A DNA stretch of 22,619 nucleotides from an uncultured Bacilli bacterium (lineage in GTDB: Bacteria > Bacillota_I > Bacilli_A > RF39 > UBA660). Position 1 is the stretch's first letter. The number at the start of each line of letters is the position of its first letter. Location: the NCBI GenBank assembly GCA_944358665.1, contig CALVRP010000130.1, positions 1 through 22,619 of the forward strand, read 5' to 3'. Below are positions 10,101-16,062 of the stretch, in pieces. The translations under genes and the position numbers were made by a program. Under the pieces are notes generated by a model. It had not been told where the DNA came from. It saw only the letters and a program-made list of their open reading frames with translations, and did no database searches.

Positions 10101-10315
10101 TACATTTTTAATACTTGTGCATCTGTATTAATTCCTATCAATATTCTTGTCTTCTCTACATTATTTAAAGCATCTTGTAATAAATAGAAACCACTTGCTC
10201 TAAAATAACCAACCAATACATCAAAAAAACGTGTGTCCCTTTTTAAAATTTTATTAAACCTATCACTTAAGTTCCTTTCTGGCTCATTTGTAAAAAAAGT
10301 TAAATCATTATTCAT
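7133..10315 (-). CDS. PLD-nuclease/SNF2-type helicase fusion, restriction-like
   Basis: This 1060-aa protein joins a phospholipase D-type nuclease to a superfamily 2 helicase. The PLD half is residues ~1-200, with HAK at 137-139 and GSSNFS at 159-163, a single HKD-like site that normally works as a dimer. The helicase has motif I VVGLGKT (282-288), DEAH (352-355), TATPQ (381-385), a second RecA lobe with IIIFTESKETAEYL (665-678) and motif VI QRVGRINRVG (757-766). Residues beyond ~780 have no motif I can name. PLD, helicase and methyltransferase modules also occur in DISARM and in Type III/ISP-like restriction, but the other DISARM genes are absent here. The start is ATG 10315, with AGAGG slightly far upstream. 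It is the first gene of the defence operon. Confidence 0.92.
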   Translation of the reverse strand: MNNDLTFFTNEPERNLSDRFNKILKRDTRFFDVLVGYFRASGFYLLQDALNNVEKTRILIGINTDAQVLKMYKESQMSIDEINLNTYQAKTNYKDKLKKEFDDSEDLETVENGVHRFIELIRNGKLELRVYTGQPIHAKIYVMRNYDDCADYGKVITGSSNFSYNGLVNNLEFNVELKNRADVEFAYNKFEELWKDSVDVSQECIDTIEKETWVKNDITPYEMYLKFLYEYFKEEINDDQSFKFNTDEYLIDGFRPLQYQMDAVIQAKKMLEKHNGVFISDVVGLGKTYMCALLANELNGGKLFLVPPVLVDYWRKVLRSFGVRNFEVYSSGNLRKICEEKIYKTFHYIFVDEAHKFRNDNTDNYTHLYEICTNKKVVLITATPQNNYINDIANQLYLFESKTNSTIPGVRKLEQFFLNLRAEVNKHEKGTTEYYNAIEKASCKIRDRVLREVMIRRTRTEIQKNYKDDLEKQGLSFPKLNNPIKETYEFDQETETIFEETINSIKELTYSRYKPLTYVKPEFLTTEMNTLLTGQRNMGAFMKGTLVKRLESSKYAFIKTLTRFIESHEAFIKMYKNGEVWISRKLNVDDLLDREDFETLIDGRENGVAFSFKSDEFNTNFVIDLQKDLNILNHLKEQWELLDHDCKLDYFLNLLKIDKNLKGKIIIFTESKETAEYLANNIKNKLNRNVILFSGSMSDNIKNEIRNNFDPNVEKELAKNDYDVLVTTDVLAEGMNLHRSNVIINYDLPWNPTKIMQRVGRINRVGTRHTELFVYNFFPTTNSNDLIHQNENIISKIQMFHNILGEDSKFLTDEENISTHELFKKMTTIDAEDETGLNTELQYLKYIREIRDKNPELFGKIKKLPKKIKIARKKDSEELLTFFRKGYVKKFYLSTLTNTDEVTFDDVIELIKTTPEEKSVPVNSQYYTLLRKNKTSFNNFESEENQDEFSEVERRKGSSNAKRLIYVIQQTLKIEDVLTDEEIEKGNRLLKLLKNGDLPTKVLKDANRMLKLNVKSYSDLIKFYKDFYNSIPSTYFELEEKQNQSNNNITEIILSELFIK

Positions 10316-10359
10316 AATCCCAAATACCTCTCATAAAAAACTTTAATTTTATATTTAAT

Positions 10360-10368
10360 ATTATATCA
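10360..10368 (-). promoter_or_regulatory. Extended -10 promoter of the defence operon
   Basis: The minus strand reads TGATATAAT, an extended -10 (TGnTATAAT), about 45 bases before the helicase ATG. No good -35 is visible at 17 bases, which fits an extended -10 promoter. The 197-bp gap 10316-10512 holds this and the terminator below; nothing else is seen there. Confidence 0.6.
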
Positions 10369-10463
10369 CGTAATTAGTCTTTTTTATTTAAAATGTAAAA
10401 TAAAATTGTGAATTACTTTGTTACGCAGTAAATAAAGTTATGAATTTTTTATTTATATTAACT

Positions 10464-10498
10464 AAAAAGGAAATAAGCTGTTTAATTTTTTTAGCTTA
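10464..10498 (-). terminator. Probable terminator after the ArdC-like gene
   Basis: Minus-strand TAAGCT and AGCTTA pair across a 13-base A-rich loop, followed by TTTCCTTTTT. It starts about 15 bases after the ArdC-like stop, so it would separate that gene from the defence operon. Confidence 0.5.
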
Positions 10499-10512
10499 AC
10501 ACTAGTTTACTT

Positions 10513-11553
10513 TTATATATTGTTAAATTTCACTCCATATATATCCAAATCAAGCTCACGACTATAAAAACTTGTAAAATTTCTAATTATTCTATTGCTA
10601 TAGTTAATAATAGTTGTAAAAGACTCATCGATTTCTTTAAAATCTTTTTGCTTACTCCAACTATATAAATAATCTAGTGAATACTCCATTGTTGGTAATC
10701 CTAAATATCTTGAAACAGTATATGCAATTGCTTCCGCCTCTGTTTCATATTGATTTCTATTGTCTTCATAATCTTTATTATTATTTTTTAAATGTTTATG
10801 AGCCAATGCGTGAGCATACTCATGAATTAAAACTTTTAAGGACATCAAACTTCCCAACCCGCTTTTTACAACGATTAAATTATTTTGATGATCACAATAT
10901 CCTTTTGCCCTAACAATATTATCAAACTTAACTTTAAAACCATCTCTATATATGGCTTTAATAAAGAAGCCAATCACTTCTTCCGCCCCTTTATCATTTA
11001 CAATAGGATTTAATTCGTTCAATACATTCTTAGGCATATCGGTATCTTTTATATCAAAAACATATCCTACTGAAAAACCCGATAATTTTTTAGAATAAAA
11101 TTCTATTGAATTATCGGCTTTATCCTTGTATATTTTTATTTCATTTTCTGTTAACTTGTAATAGGGACAATAACTAATATTTCCATCTATATCAGTTATT
11201 TTTACAATAGTAAAAAAATTAGGAACTAAAACGGCTATCCCTTTAGCTCCTTTTTTCACGTGGTATCCTAATTCCTTATATTTTCTAAAAGAATTAACAT
11301 ATTCAGCCTCAGGTCGTTGTAACCATATTAAGCATTGATTATTAGCAGAATAATTATTAAATTTAGCTATATTATCTAGAAAATGTTTAATGTCGCTTTC
11401 ATCTTTAAATTTAGTTATAACCTCTTGTTTTAATCCTTTAACAATGTTTTTTAATTTCTCATTTAACTTTGAATATTCATCTGTATTCTTGGTTTGTTTT
11501 AATTTAAAACTAACATTTTTCAATTCGTTTATTTTATTTTCTATTATTTGCAT
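10513..11553 (-). CDS. ArdC-like antirestriction protein/metallopeptidase
   Basis: ArdC proteins, common on conjugative elements, bind single-stranded DNA and protect incoming DNA from restriction. Residues ~55-110 (FLDNIAKFNNYSANNQCLI, SFRKYKELGYHVKKGAKGI) match the N-terminal ssDNA-binding domain. HEYAH at 244-248 and the downstream acidic ETEAEA (270-275) form a zinc metallopeptidase site, the LtrC/ImmA-like half. The length of 346 aa is normal. The SD GGAGG (11559-11555) is only one base before the ATG at 11553, too close for normal initiation. An ATA at 11547 sits 7 bases after it, as in two other genes of this element, so the start is uncertain by two codons. The gene is transcribed divergently from the gene at 11723. 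It supports reading the region as a former conjugative element. Confidence 0.9.
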   Translation of the reverse strand: MQIIENKINELKNVSFKLKQTKNTDEYSKLNEKLKNIVKGLKQEVITKFKDESDIKHFLDNIAKFNNYSANNQCLIWLQRPEAEYVNSFRKYKELGYHVKKGAKGIAVLVPNFFTIVKITDIDGNISYCPYYKLTENEIKIYKDKADNSIEFYSKKLSGFSVGYVFDIKDTDMPKNVLNELNPIVNDKGAEEVIGFFIKAIYRDGFKVKFDNIVRAKGYCDHQNNLIVVKSGLGSLMSLKVLIHEYAHALAHKHLKNNNKDYEDNRNQYETEAEAIAYTVSRYLGLPTMEYSLDYLYSWSKQKDFKEIDESFTTIINYSNRIIRNFTSFYSRELDLDIYGVKFNNI

Positions 11554-11591
11554 TCCTCCATTTTTTTATCTTATTTCAATCATAAATATTA

Positions 11592-11620
11592 TTGACTTAT
11601 TTTAAATTGTATTATATATT
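11592..11620 (+). promoter_or_regulatory. Sigma-70-type promoter for the gene at 11723
   Basis: TTGACT (11592-11597), a 17-base spacer and TATATT (11615-11620) face the small gene at 11723. The predicted transcript start near 11627 leaves a ~95-base leader holding two direct repeats. The AT-rich stretch probably also contains the divergent ArdC promoter. Confidence 0.6.
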
Positions 11621-11638
11621 ATATATAAGAAATAATTT

Positions 11639-11693
11639 TAACATCTTGTAATCTTATATTTAAATTTTAAAGCGATAATATAACATCTTGTAA
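11639..11693 (+). repeat. Two 13-bp direct repeats, possible operator
   Basis: TAACATCTTGTAA occurs at 11639-11651 and again, without a mismatch, at 11681-11693. The starts are 42 bp apart, close to four helical turns, so a protein could bind both on one face. They lie downstream of the promoter at 11592 and upstream of the SD, where a bound repressor would block transcription. Each repeat is itself weakly palindromic (TTACA/TGTTA-like). Confidence 0.6.
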
Positions 11694-11722
11694 CATTAAA
11701 ATAGGAATGAGGTGTTTCTGAA

Positions 11723-12028
11723 ATGGAAAAAAATAATGTTGATTTTAAAGAAGTGTATGAACAAGGCTTTGAATTTGGCTCAAATTTTAAACACAGCCAA
11801 TTACAATATACTATCTACCGTCTTTCTAGCCCAATAGCACTAGAAGATAAAATGAATGAATTAACCGAAGTTGCACTCAATTTAAGTAATAGCAGCAAAG
11901 AAAAAGTACCAAAAGCAATTATCGACTTGTATTCACTTTTAAATGATGACAAGGAAAATGCTGAATTAACATTCCAGGCATTTCTTGCTGGTATATTAAA
12001 TGGTAGTTTACAGAATGGAAAAAAATAA
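11723..12028 (+). CDS. Small hypothetical protein of the mobile element
   Basis: I do not recognise this 101-aa protein. It is soluble, acidic and mostly helical, with no signal peptide. It starts at an ATG 8 bases after GAGGTG and is the only plus-strand gene in the first 17 kb. The C-terminal half (IIDLYSLLNDDKENAELTFQ and FLAGILNG, given in parts) looks like a compact helical bundle. It is divergent from the ArdC-like gene, with its own promoter and a pair of direct repeats in the leader, so it may be separately regulated, perhaps by itself. It converges on the coupling-protein gene, sharing a terminator. A regulator or anti-defence cargo role is possible but nothing in the sequence shows it. 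Confidence 0.65.
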   Translation: MEKNNVDFKEVYEQGFEFGSNFKHSQLQYTIYRLSSPIALEDKMNELTEVALNLSNSSKEKVPKAIIDLYSLLNDDKENAELTFQAFLAGILNGSLQNGKK

Positions 12029-12059
12029 AAATATATTTTGAAATAGCAAATATATTTTT
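12027..12059. terminator. Bidirectional AT-only terminator hairpin
   Basis: A perfect 12-bp inverted repeat (12027-12038 with 12048-12059) with a 9-base loop and T/A runs on both sides lies between the convergent genes 11723-12028 and 12061-13770. It could end both transcripts, though the stem is all A-T and so weak. Confidence 0.5.
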
Positions 12060-12060
12060 T

Positions 12061-13770
12061 TTATTCTAGATCTATAAGCGAATCTATCTCTCTCTTTAAC
12101 TTATTACTCCTAAATTCATCTAAATTAAAAACATCAATAGTATAATCCTTATGCTCAGATGGAATATGGGCTTTTTTAATGTTAAAACCATATTTATCTA
12201 AAGGAAGTGTTGTTGCTTTAACCGGCAACAGCCTAGATTTGATAAATAAACTTTCGCCATACTGAAACCGCATTAATTCATCGGGCTGTAAAAGTTCTCT
12301 TCCCATTAGGGACTTATCGTTAGAAATATTAAAATCTGTTTGTTCAATCCTAGAAGAAGTAGAAACACGGGAACTAGAAATTGTATATTTACCTAATCTA
12401 TTACTAATTTCTTTGGCAGTATCATTATCAGCTGTTAGCAAATATACCCAGTTTGTACAATTAGATTTGATAATTGATGATGCTTCCTTATAAGTTTCTT
12501 TTAATTGACCAAAATCTTGGATAACAAAATAAAATCTCATATTTCTTCCTCGACTTACCGTCACCTTATTAGAAATATTTGGAATCGCCGGCATATTCGC
12601 AAACTCATCTAAAATAAAATTAGTTCTAATTGGTAATTTACCATCTGGATTATTTTGGGCAGTATTAACTAATGCCTGATAACATTGGTCAATAAATAAA
12701 CTTGCAAGTTCATGACGACTTTGTTTTTCATCGGGTATAATCAAAAAAACAGCGGTTTTCTTATTTCCTATATCTTCTAACTCGAAATCTGTTCTACTCG
12801 TCAAGTTAGCAATTCCAGTGTCAGCGAAAATTTTTATTACTGTGGATAACACAGAAAATAATGTAGCTCTAGTTTCGCCTTTTGCAAACGAGCCAGTTGC
12901 ATAACTATTTTTAGCGAGATTTCCAAACGGTCTGTCTTGAAAGTACATATCCAAAGAATTCTGCCGATTAATAGTTTTAGCTCCGTGTTCAACTAGCATG
13001 TTATAGAGCGAATATAAATTTACCTGTGATTCTCTAGGAGCATCCTCTATTATTGCATAGCACAGTGCAGATAAAACTGATGTTGCTGACTTTTCCCAAT
13101 ACATATCTTTACTCGATAAATTTTTAGTTAACGATTTAGAAAAATTTTCTATTAAGTCACCAGCTTCGTCTATATCCCCTGCCTTATAATACTTATACGG
13201 TAAATGCAAAGGATTCCAACCATCTGAAGCAAGTGCGTCTCTTAGATTTATGATTTTAATATCATAACCTTTTTGTTTCAAATAATCTGCTGTATAGCAA
13301 AATATTTCACCCTTTGTGTCATTAATAATCATCGATTCGCCAGCAGATGCAAGATTATAAACTAGTGGAAAGATCAAACCGACAGTTTTGCCTGATCCTG
13401 TACTTCCCACGATTAACGTATGATTAAAGCTATCGTCATAATAAAATTTATTATCTAAATATGTGACTGGAATTCCACCATATTCTAAGTCTTTACCAAT
13501 ATCCCAAATTTTGAAATTTCGTTTAATTTCCTTTTTTGTCATAAAACGTGAGCTACCATATTCATAGGCACCATCTACCATTGGTAATTTATCGCGGTTA
13601 TTACTCCCCCAACTTTGAGCAGAAAGAACTAAACTTTCTTCACTTTGTTTATCTACAATTTCTTTTCCTTTATTTATCCGATTAAGAATTAAAGGAGCAA
13701 TAATCAAAATAATAGCACTTAAAATTAAAATAGTTCCCAAAAGTTCTATTAATGTAAAACCCTTTTTCAT
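12061..13770 (-). CDS. VirD4/TraG-type coupling protein fused to a type IV pilin-like N-terminus
   Basis: Coupling proteins are hexameric ATPases that feed DNA to a type IV secretion channel. Residues ~66 onward are typical: GAYEYGSSRFMTKKEI, Walker A GSTGSGKT (122-129), MIINDTKGE, and NFILDEFANMPAIPN with Walker B. The usual N-terminal pair of membrane helices is missing. In its place residues 1-62 are a prepilin head: MKKG|FTLIELL with the conserved Glu five residues after the Gly/Phe cleavage site, one hydrophobic helix (GTILILSAIILIIAPLIL), then SAQSWGSNNRDKLP, which looks like the start of a pilin globular domain. ATG 13770 follows GAGGTG. A consensus promoter precedes it, so the fusion is probably transcribed. 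No relaxase, VirB4 or other channel gene is in the window. It looks like an in-frame deletion joint between an element and a chromosomal pilin gene. Confidence 0.88.
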   Translation of the reverse strand: MKKGFTLIELLGTILILSAIILIIAPLILNRINKGKEIVDKQSEESLVLSAQSWGSNNRDKLPMVDGAYEYGSSRFMTKKEIKRNFKIWDIGKDLEYGGIPVTYLDNKFYYDDSFNHTLIVGSTGSGKTVGLIFPLVYNLASAGESMIINDTKGEIFCYTADYLKQKGYDIKIINLRDALASDGWNPLHLPYKYYKAGDIDEAGDLIENFSKSLTKNLSSKDMYWEKSATSVLSALCYAIIEDAPRESQVNLYSLYNMLVEHGAKTINRQNSLDMYFQDRPFGNLAKNSYATGSFAKGETRATLFSVLSTVIKIFADTGIANLTSRTDFELEDIGNKKTAVFLIIPDEKQSRHELASLFIDQCYQALVNTAQNNPDGKLPIRTNFILDEFANMPAIPNISNKVTVSRGRNMRFYFVIQDFGQLKETYKEASSIIKSNCTNWVYLLTADNDTAKEISNRLGKYTISSSRVSTSSRIEQTDFNISNDKSLMGRELLQPDELMRFQYGESLFIKSRLLPVKATTLPLDKYGFNIKKAHIPSEHKDYTIDVFNLDEFRSNKLKREIDSLIDLE

Positions 13771-13790
13771 ACTCTTCACCTCTATTAGTA

Positions 13791-13819
13791 AATATAGCAA
13801 ACTCTATCAAATAAGTCAA
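13791..13819 (-). promoter_or_regulatory. Consensus promoter of the pilin/coupling-protein fusion
   Basis: Minus-strand TTGACT (13819-13814), a 17-base spacer and TATATT (13796-13791) lie 20-odd bases before the SD. The first 11 bases of this promoter equal those at 11592. An imperfect inverted repeat (CTCTATCAAA with TTTGATATAGAG) spans the -35 and could be an operator. Confidence 0.7.
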
Positions 13820-13852
13820 TTAACGATTTAAACATTTTGATATAGAGCAATT

Positions 13853-13897
13853 AAAAAGCAAGTTTACCTTTGTTTTATATAGGTTTACTTGCTTTTT
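13853..13897 (-). terminator. Terminator of the GNAT gene
   Basis: A near-perfect 16-bp inverted repeat (13853-13868 with 13882-13897, one mismatch) with a 13-base loop is followed by five Ts on the minus strand. It starts 11 bases after the GNAT stop and insulates the chromosomal operon from the fusion gene. Confidence 0.8.
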
Positions 13898-13907
13898 ACT
13901 AGCAAAC

Positions 13908-14561
13908 TTAAGATAATTTTTTTACTTTTGATTTTTCCGGAACAATAGCTCCAGTTTCAACTAAAATTTCTTTACCTTCTTCACTAATTGGATAAATCAA
14001 AAACTGTCTATCATCAGAGCCAATTTCACCAGTAGTTCCTCTTTCAAAAGTTACTGTTTGCACAATTTTTTTACTATTTTGGCACATATCGGTATAACCA
14101 AGTTTCCGGCAAAGACCTTCAGACATTGAGCCTTCTAATTGGGTTCTTAAATAAATAAAATCAATATTATTTTCTAATGCTATATCATGGATTACTTCCA
14201 TTAAAGTTGTACAAACCCCATGACCACGATATTCCGGAAGAGTGGCTAGCCCATAAATATAGAAAGGATTAAGCTTACCTGCTTGAGGCGCAAAATACTC
14301 TTCATGTTCTTCTTCTACTTCATGCATAAGTCCCGCAAGTCCCATTATATCACCAGTATTATGATAAAAACCTAAACAAAGTCCATTTTTTAAATATCCA
14401 TTATATTCTTCTTTCTTATCTTCTAAAGTTAATGGTTCGTCAAAAGGCCACTCTTTAAATACATCGATTACTTTAGAAAAATCTTCAAAGTCTGTAATTG
14501 GTTTAATATAAAATCCATTTCCCATTTTTATCGGTTTCATTTGAAATAATTTATTTGTCAT
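13908..14561 (-). CDS. GNAT-family N-acetyltransferase
   Basis: This protein transfers an acetyl group from acetyl-CoA to an unidentified amine. The acetyl-CoA-binding motif A is clear near residues 103-125: YGLATLPEYRGHGVCTTLM, with the RGHGV pyrophosphate loop, followed by GSMSEGLCRKLGY, the usual motif B. The N-terminal ~90 residues carry YNGYLKNGLCLGF and IMGLAGLMHEV, normal GNAT strands. The length of 217 aa is somewhat longer than minimal GNATs because of a C-terminal tail (IGSDDRQFLIYPISEEGKEI). The ATG at 14561 follows GAGGAG by seven bases. That SD overlaps the end of the M20 gene (GAGGAGTGA), so the two are translationally coupled and may act on related substrates, for example removing and adding an acyl group. 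Substrate unknown. Confidence 0.9.
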   Translation of the reverse strand: MTNKLFQMKPIKMGNGFYIKPITDFEDFSKVIDVFKEWPFDEPLTLEDKKEEYNGYLKNGLCLGFYHNTGDIMGLAGLMHEVEEEHEEYFAPQAGKLNPFYIYGLATLPEYRGHGVCTTLMEVIHDIALENNIDFIYLRTQLEGSMSEGLCRKLGYTDMCQNSKKIVQTVTFERGTTGEIGSDDRQFLIYPISEEGKEILVETGAIVPEKSKVKKLS

Positions 14562-14565
14562 TTTA

Positions 14566-15615
14566 TCACTCCTCTACAATTTTCTTAAATATTTTATATA
14601 AATTTAACAATGATTCTTTATTTACAAATTCGTCTTTACAATGCGGATTATCGCCAACTGGATTAGTTAAAACCGTTGGTATCCCTTTATCAGCAAAATA
14701 AATTGCATCAGATGTGGCCGCATTTTTTATAATTTTTGGTTCTTCTTTTAAAACTTCTTTACAAACTTTTAAATATTTTTGGATATTTTTATTATTGATA
14801 TCAGTTTTGAACGCTAAACCTTTTTCAATAACCTTTACCTTTATATCAGAATCTATTTTTTCAATTTCTGTAATTATTTCTTCTGGATTACATTCTGGTA
14901 CATATCTAATATCTAAATACATACTAGCTGTATCAGGGACTTGATTTAAAGCTTTACCACCTTCTAATTTTGATAAATTTATTGAAGTTCTAAAATCCTC
15001 GTCACTTATTGGTAAAGGATATTTTAAAAGTAACTTTTCATAACAATTATATAACTTACTAATAGCATTAACTCCTTTATAAGGGGCTGAAGCATGAGCC
15101 GAAGTCGTTTTTACTTCAAGCTTTAATTGAAACAAGCCTTTTTGTTTATAAATAACTTCAAAGTTTTTACCGCCATCAGGAACAATAGCAAGTTTTATAT
15201 TAGGGTATAAATTAACAAGTTCTCTAGCGCAGTGACCGGCTATTTCTTCGTCTGTTGTTAAAAACAAAGCTACTTTTTTATCAGTATTTAGATGTTTAAA
15301 TAAGGTTAACATTACTGCAACTGATCCTTTCATATCAATACTTCCCCGGCCATAAACATTTATTTCATCTTCCTGATATTTATAATTATCAGCGGGAACA
15401 ACATCGACATGTCCACAAAAAACAATATCGTAATTATGGTCTTTTGTATTAGCAATTATTAAAGAAGAATATCCTTCAAAACTATAATCTTTAATAATTA
15501 AATCTTTAGGTAATCTAGTTTTAATATCTTCTAATAACTCTTTATTTATCCTTTTATCAGAAGATACACTAGGACAGTTCATAAGTATTTTTAATTCTTC
15601 AAGTATTTCCTTCAT
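14566..15615 (-). CDS. M20-family metallopeptidase/deacetylase (ArgE/DapE/CPG2-like)
   Basis: Members hydrolyse the amide bond of N-acyl amino acids or small peptides with two zinc ions. The metal and catalytic residues are visible: H69 and D71 in CGHVDVVPA, D94 in GRGSIDMKG, E123-E124 in TTDEEIAGH, D147 in IVPDGG, and a final His in DNPHCKDEF near residue 330. The length of 349 aa fits ArgE/DapE-type enzymes. The stop is TGA, which shows that UGA is not read as Trp here. The gene is led by a structured leader with a terminator ending 15 bases before the ATG and a leader peptide with three Arg codons, so attenuation is likely. If so, an acetylornithine or related N-acyl substrate becomes attractive, but the family alone does not fix the substrate. 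Confidence 0.92.
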   Translation of the reverse strand: MKEILEELKILMNCPSVSSDKRINKELLEDIKTRLPKDLIIKDYSFEGYSSLIIANTKDHNYDIVFCGHVDVVPADNYKYQEDEINVYGRGSIDMKGSVAVMLTLFKHLNTDKKVALFLTTDEEIAGHCARELVNLYPNIKLAIVPDGGKNFEVIYKQKGLFQLKLEVKTTSAHASAPYKGVNAISKLYNCYEKLLLKYPLPISDEDFRTSINLSKLEGGKALNQVPDTASMYLDIRYVPECNPEEIITEIEKIDSDIKVKVIEKGLAFKTDINNKNIQKYLKVCKEVLKEEPKIIKNAATSDAIYFADKGIPTVLTNPVGDNPHCKDEFVNKESLLNLYKIFKKIVEE

Positions 15616-15630
15616 ATTCTTTTCCTTTCC

Positions 15631-15665
15631 AAAAAAAGTCCTATGCTTGTATATGCATAGGACTT
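15631..15665 (-). terminator. Intrinsic terminator just before the M20 gene (attenuator)
   Basis: Minus-strand AAGTCCTATGC (15665-15655... read downwards) pairs perfectly over 11 bp with GCATAGGACTT (15646-15636), loop of 8, followed by seven Ts. It ends about 15 bases before the M20 start codon, so it must be bypassed for the gene to be expressed from the upstream promoter. Confidence 0.85.
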
Positions 15666-15804
15666 ATAATATTATAAAATTATTCTCCTTCGCAGATACA
15701 AGCTTGCACTCCAAACAGTACCTGCATTTATTTTAGCAAGTACTTTAAGAGCAGCGTCTGCGATTGTTTACTAGAAATAATTTCATAATATCTCCCTTCC
15801 TTTG
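15666..15804 (-). promoter_or_regulatory. Structured leader RNA with leader-peptide gene, putative attenuator of the M20 operon
   Basis: The leader begins near 15804. It can form a 7-bp stem (15757-15763 with 15690-15696) enclosing a 9-bp stem with one G-U pair (15736-15744 with 15717-15725, 10-base loop). Minus-strand GCTTGTAT (15703-15696) is complementary to ATACAAGC (15652-15645), the loop and first 3'-arm bases of the downstream terminator, so an alternative fold could break the terminator. No known riboswitch consensus (T-box, SAM, TPP, purine, lysine) was recognised by eye. Confidence 0.6.
15745..15786 (-). CDS. 13-residue leader peptide with three consecutive Arg codons
   Basis: The short frame MKLFLVNNRRRCS starts at ATG 15786, five bases after GGGAG (15796-15792), a good SD. 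Its Arg codons are CGC AGA CGC, and CGC is rare in such AT-rich DNA. The codons lie exactly on the 5' strand of the outer leader stem (15757-15763), so a ribosome stalled there would prevent that stem from forming. This is the layout of a transcription attenuator that senses charged tRNA-Arg. It is too short to confirm as coding from sequence alone. Confidence 0.45.
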   Translation of the reverse strand: MKLFLVNNRRRCS

Positions 15805-15810
15805 GCTAAT

Positions 15811-15839
15811 ATAATACACATTTTTTTGGACTTTGTCAA
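15811..15839 (-). promoter_or_regulatory. Consensus promoter of the M20 leader
   Basis: Minus-strand TTGACA (15839-15834), a 17-base spacer and TATTAT (15816-15811) form a near-consensus sigma-70 promoter. The start point is expected near 15804, 18 bases before the leader-peptide ATG. Confidence 0.8.
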
Positions 15840-15842
15840 ATT

Positions 15843-16008
15843 CTAAACCAAAATTAAAAAATGTATCGGCCTTACCTCACGATAAGGTATTTCTATATCA
15901 AAGATTCCACTGAACTTATCCATAGACCAATTTCGGGAGAGCGCCTCCCTAATTTTTTCAAAAGCTATTTCTATCGCTTTTTTATTCCAATTAATTTTAT
16001 ATATAAGT
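15843..16008 (-). ncRNA. Possible structured small RNA after the UbiA-like gene
   Basis: A near-consensus promoter directs a ~165-base minus-strand transcript. It can form AAAAGC/GCTTTT, GGGAG-GCGCT-CTCCC and ACCTTAT/GTAAGG hairpins and ends in a T-rich stretch before the next promoter. A 66-codon frame covers the region, but it starts at a TTG inside the -35 box and has no SD, so I do not call it a gene. On the plus strand the GGGAGAGCGCCTCCC hairpin is followed by TAATTTTTT, so a plus-strand terminator is also possible. The identity and even the strand remain open; it matched no RNA family I know. Confidence 0.4.
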
Positions 16009-16014
16009 ATTCTT

Positions 16015-16043
16015 ATTATCCCTAATATCATGTTATTTGTCAA
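16015..16043 (-). promoter_or_regulatory. Promoter of the possible small RNA
   Basis: Minus-strand TTGACA (16043-16038), 17 bases, GATAAT (16020-16015). It lies directly after the UbiA-like stop codon and points toward the M20 operon. Confidence 0.65.
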
Positions 16044-16062
16044 TAATTTTTAATTAAGAAAT

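Noticed and set aside
2880..10315. A full DISARM or BREX system
   Set aside because: Only the helicase-PLD and methylase parts are seen; no DUF1998 (drmB), drmE, brxA-C, pglZ or brxL-like gene is in the window.
1..13770. A complete integrative and conjugative element
   Set aside because: No relaxase, VirB4, VirB6 or other channel gene is present and the coupling protein has lost its own N-terminus, so the element looks decayed.
15666..15780. An AgrD-like autoinducer peptide or other protein in the M20 leader
   Set aside because: The other frames have stops before any start codon or no SD, and the stems explain the sequence better.
15930..16000. GAAATAGC hairpin suggesting a Cas9 tracrRNA
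   Set aside because: The likeness is limited to a common loop; there is no CRISPR array, anti-repeat or cas gene in the window.
15843..16043. A 66-codon minus-strand frame after the UbiA-like gene
   Set aside because: Its TTG start lies in the -35 box of a strong promoter, there is no SD, and the sequence is better explained by hairpins.
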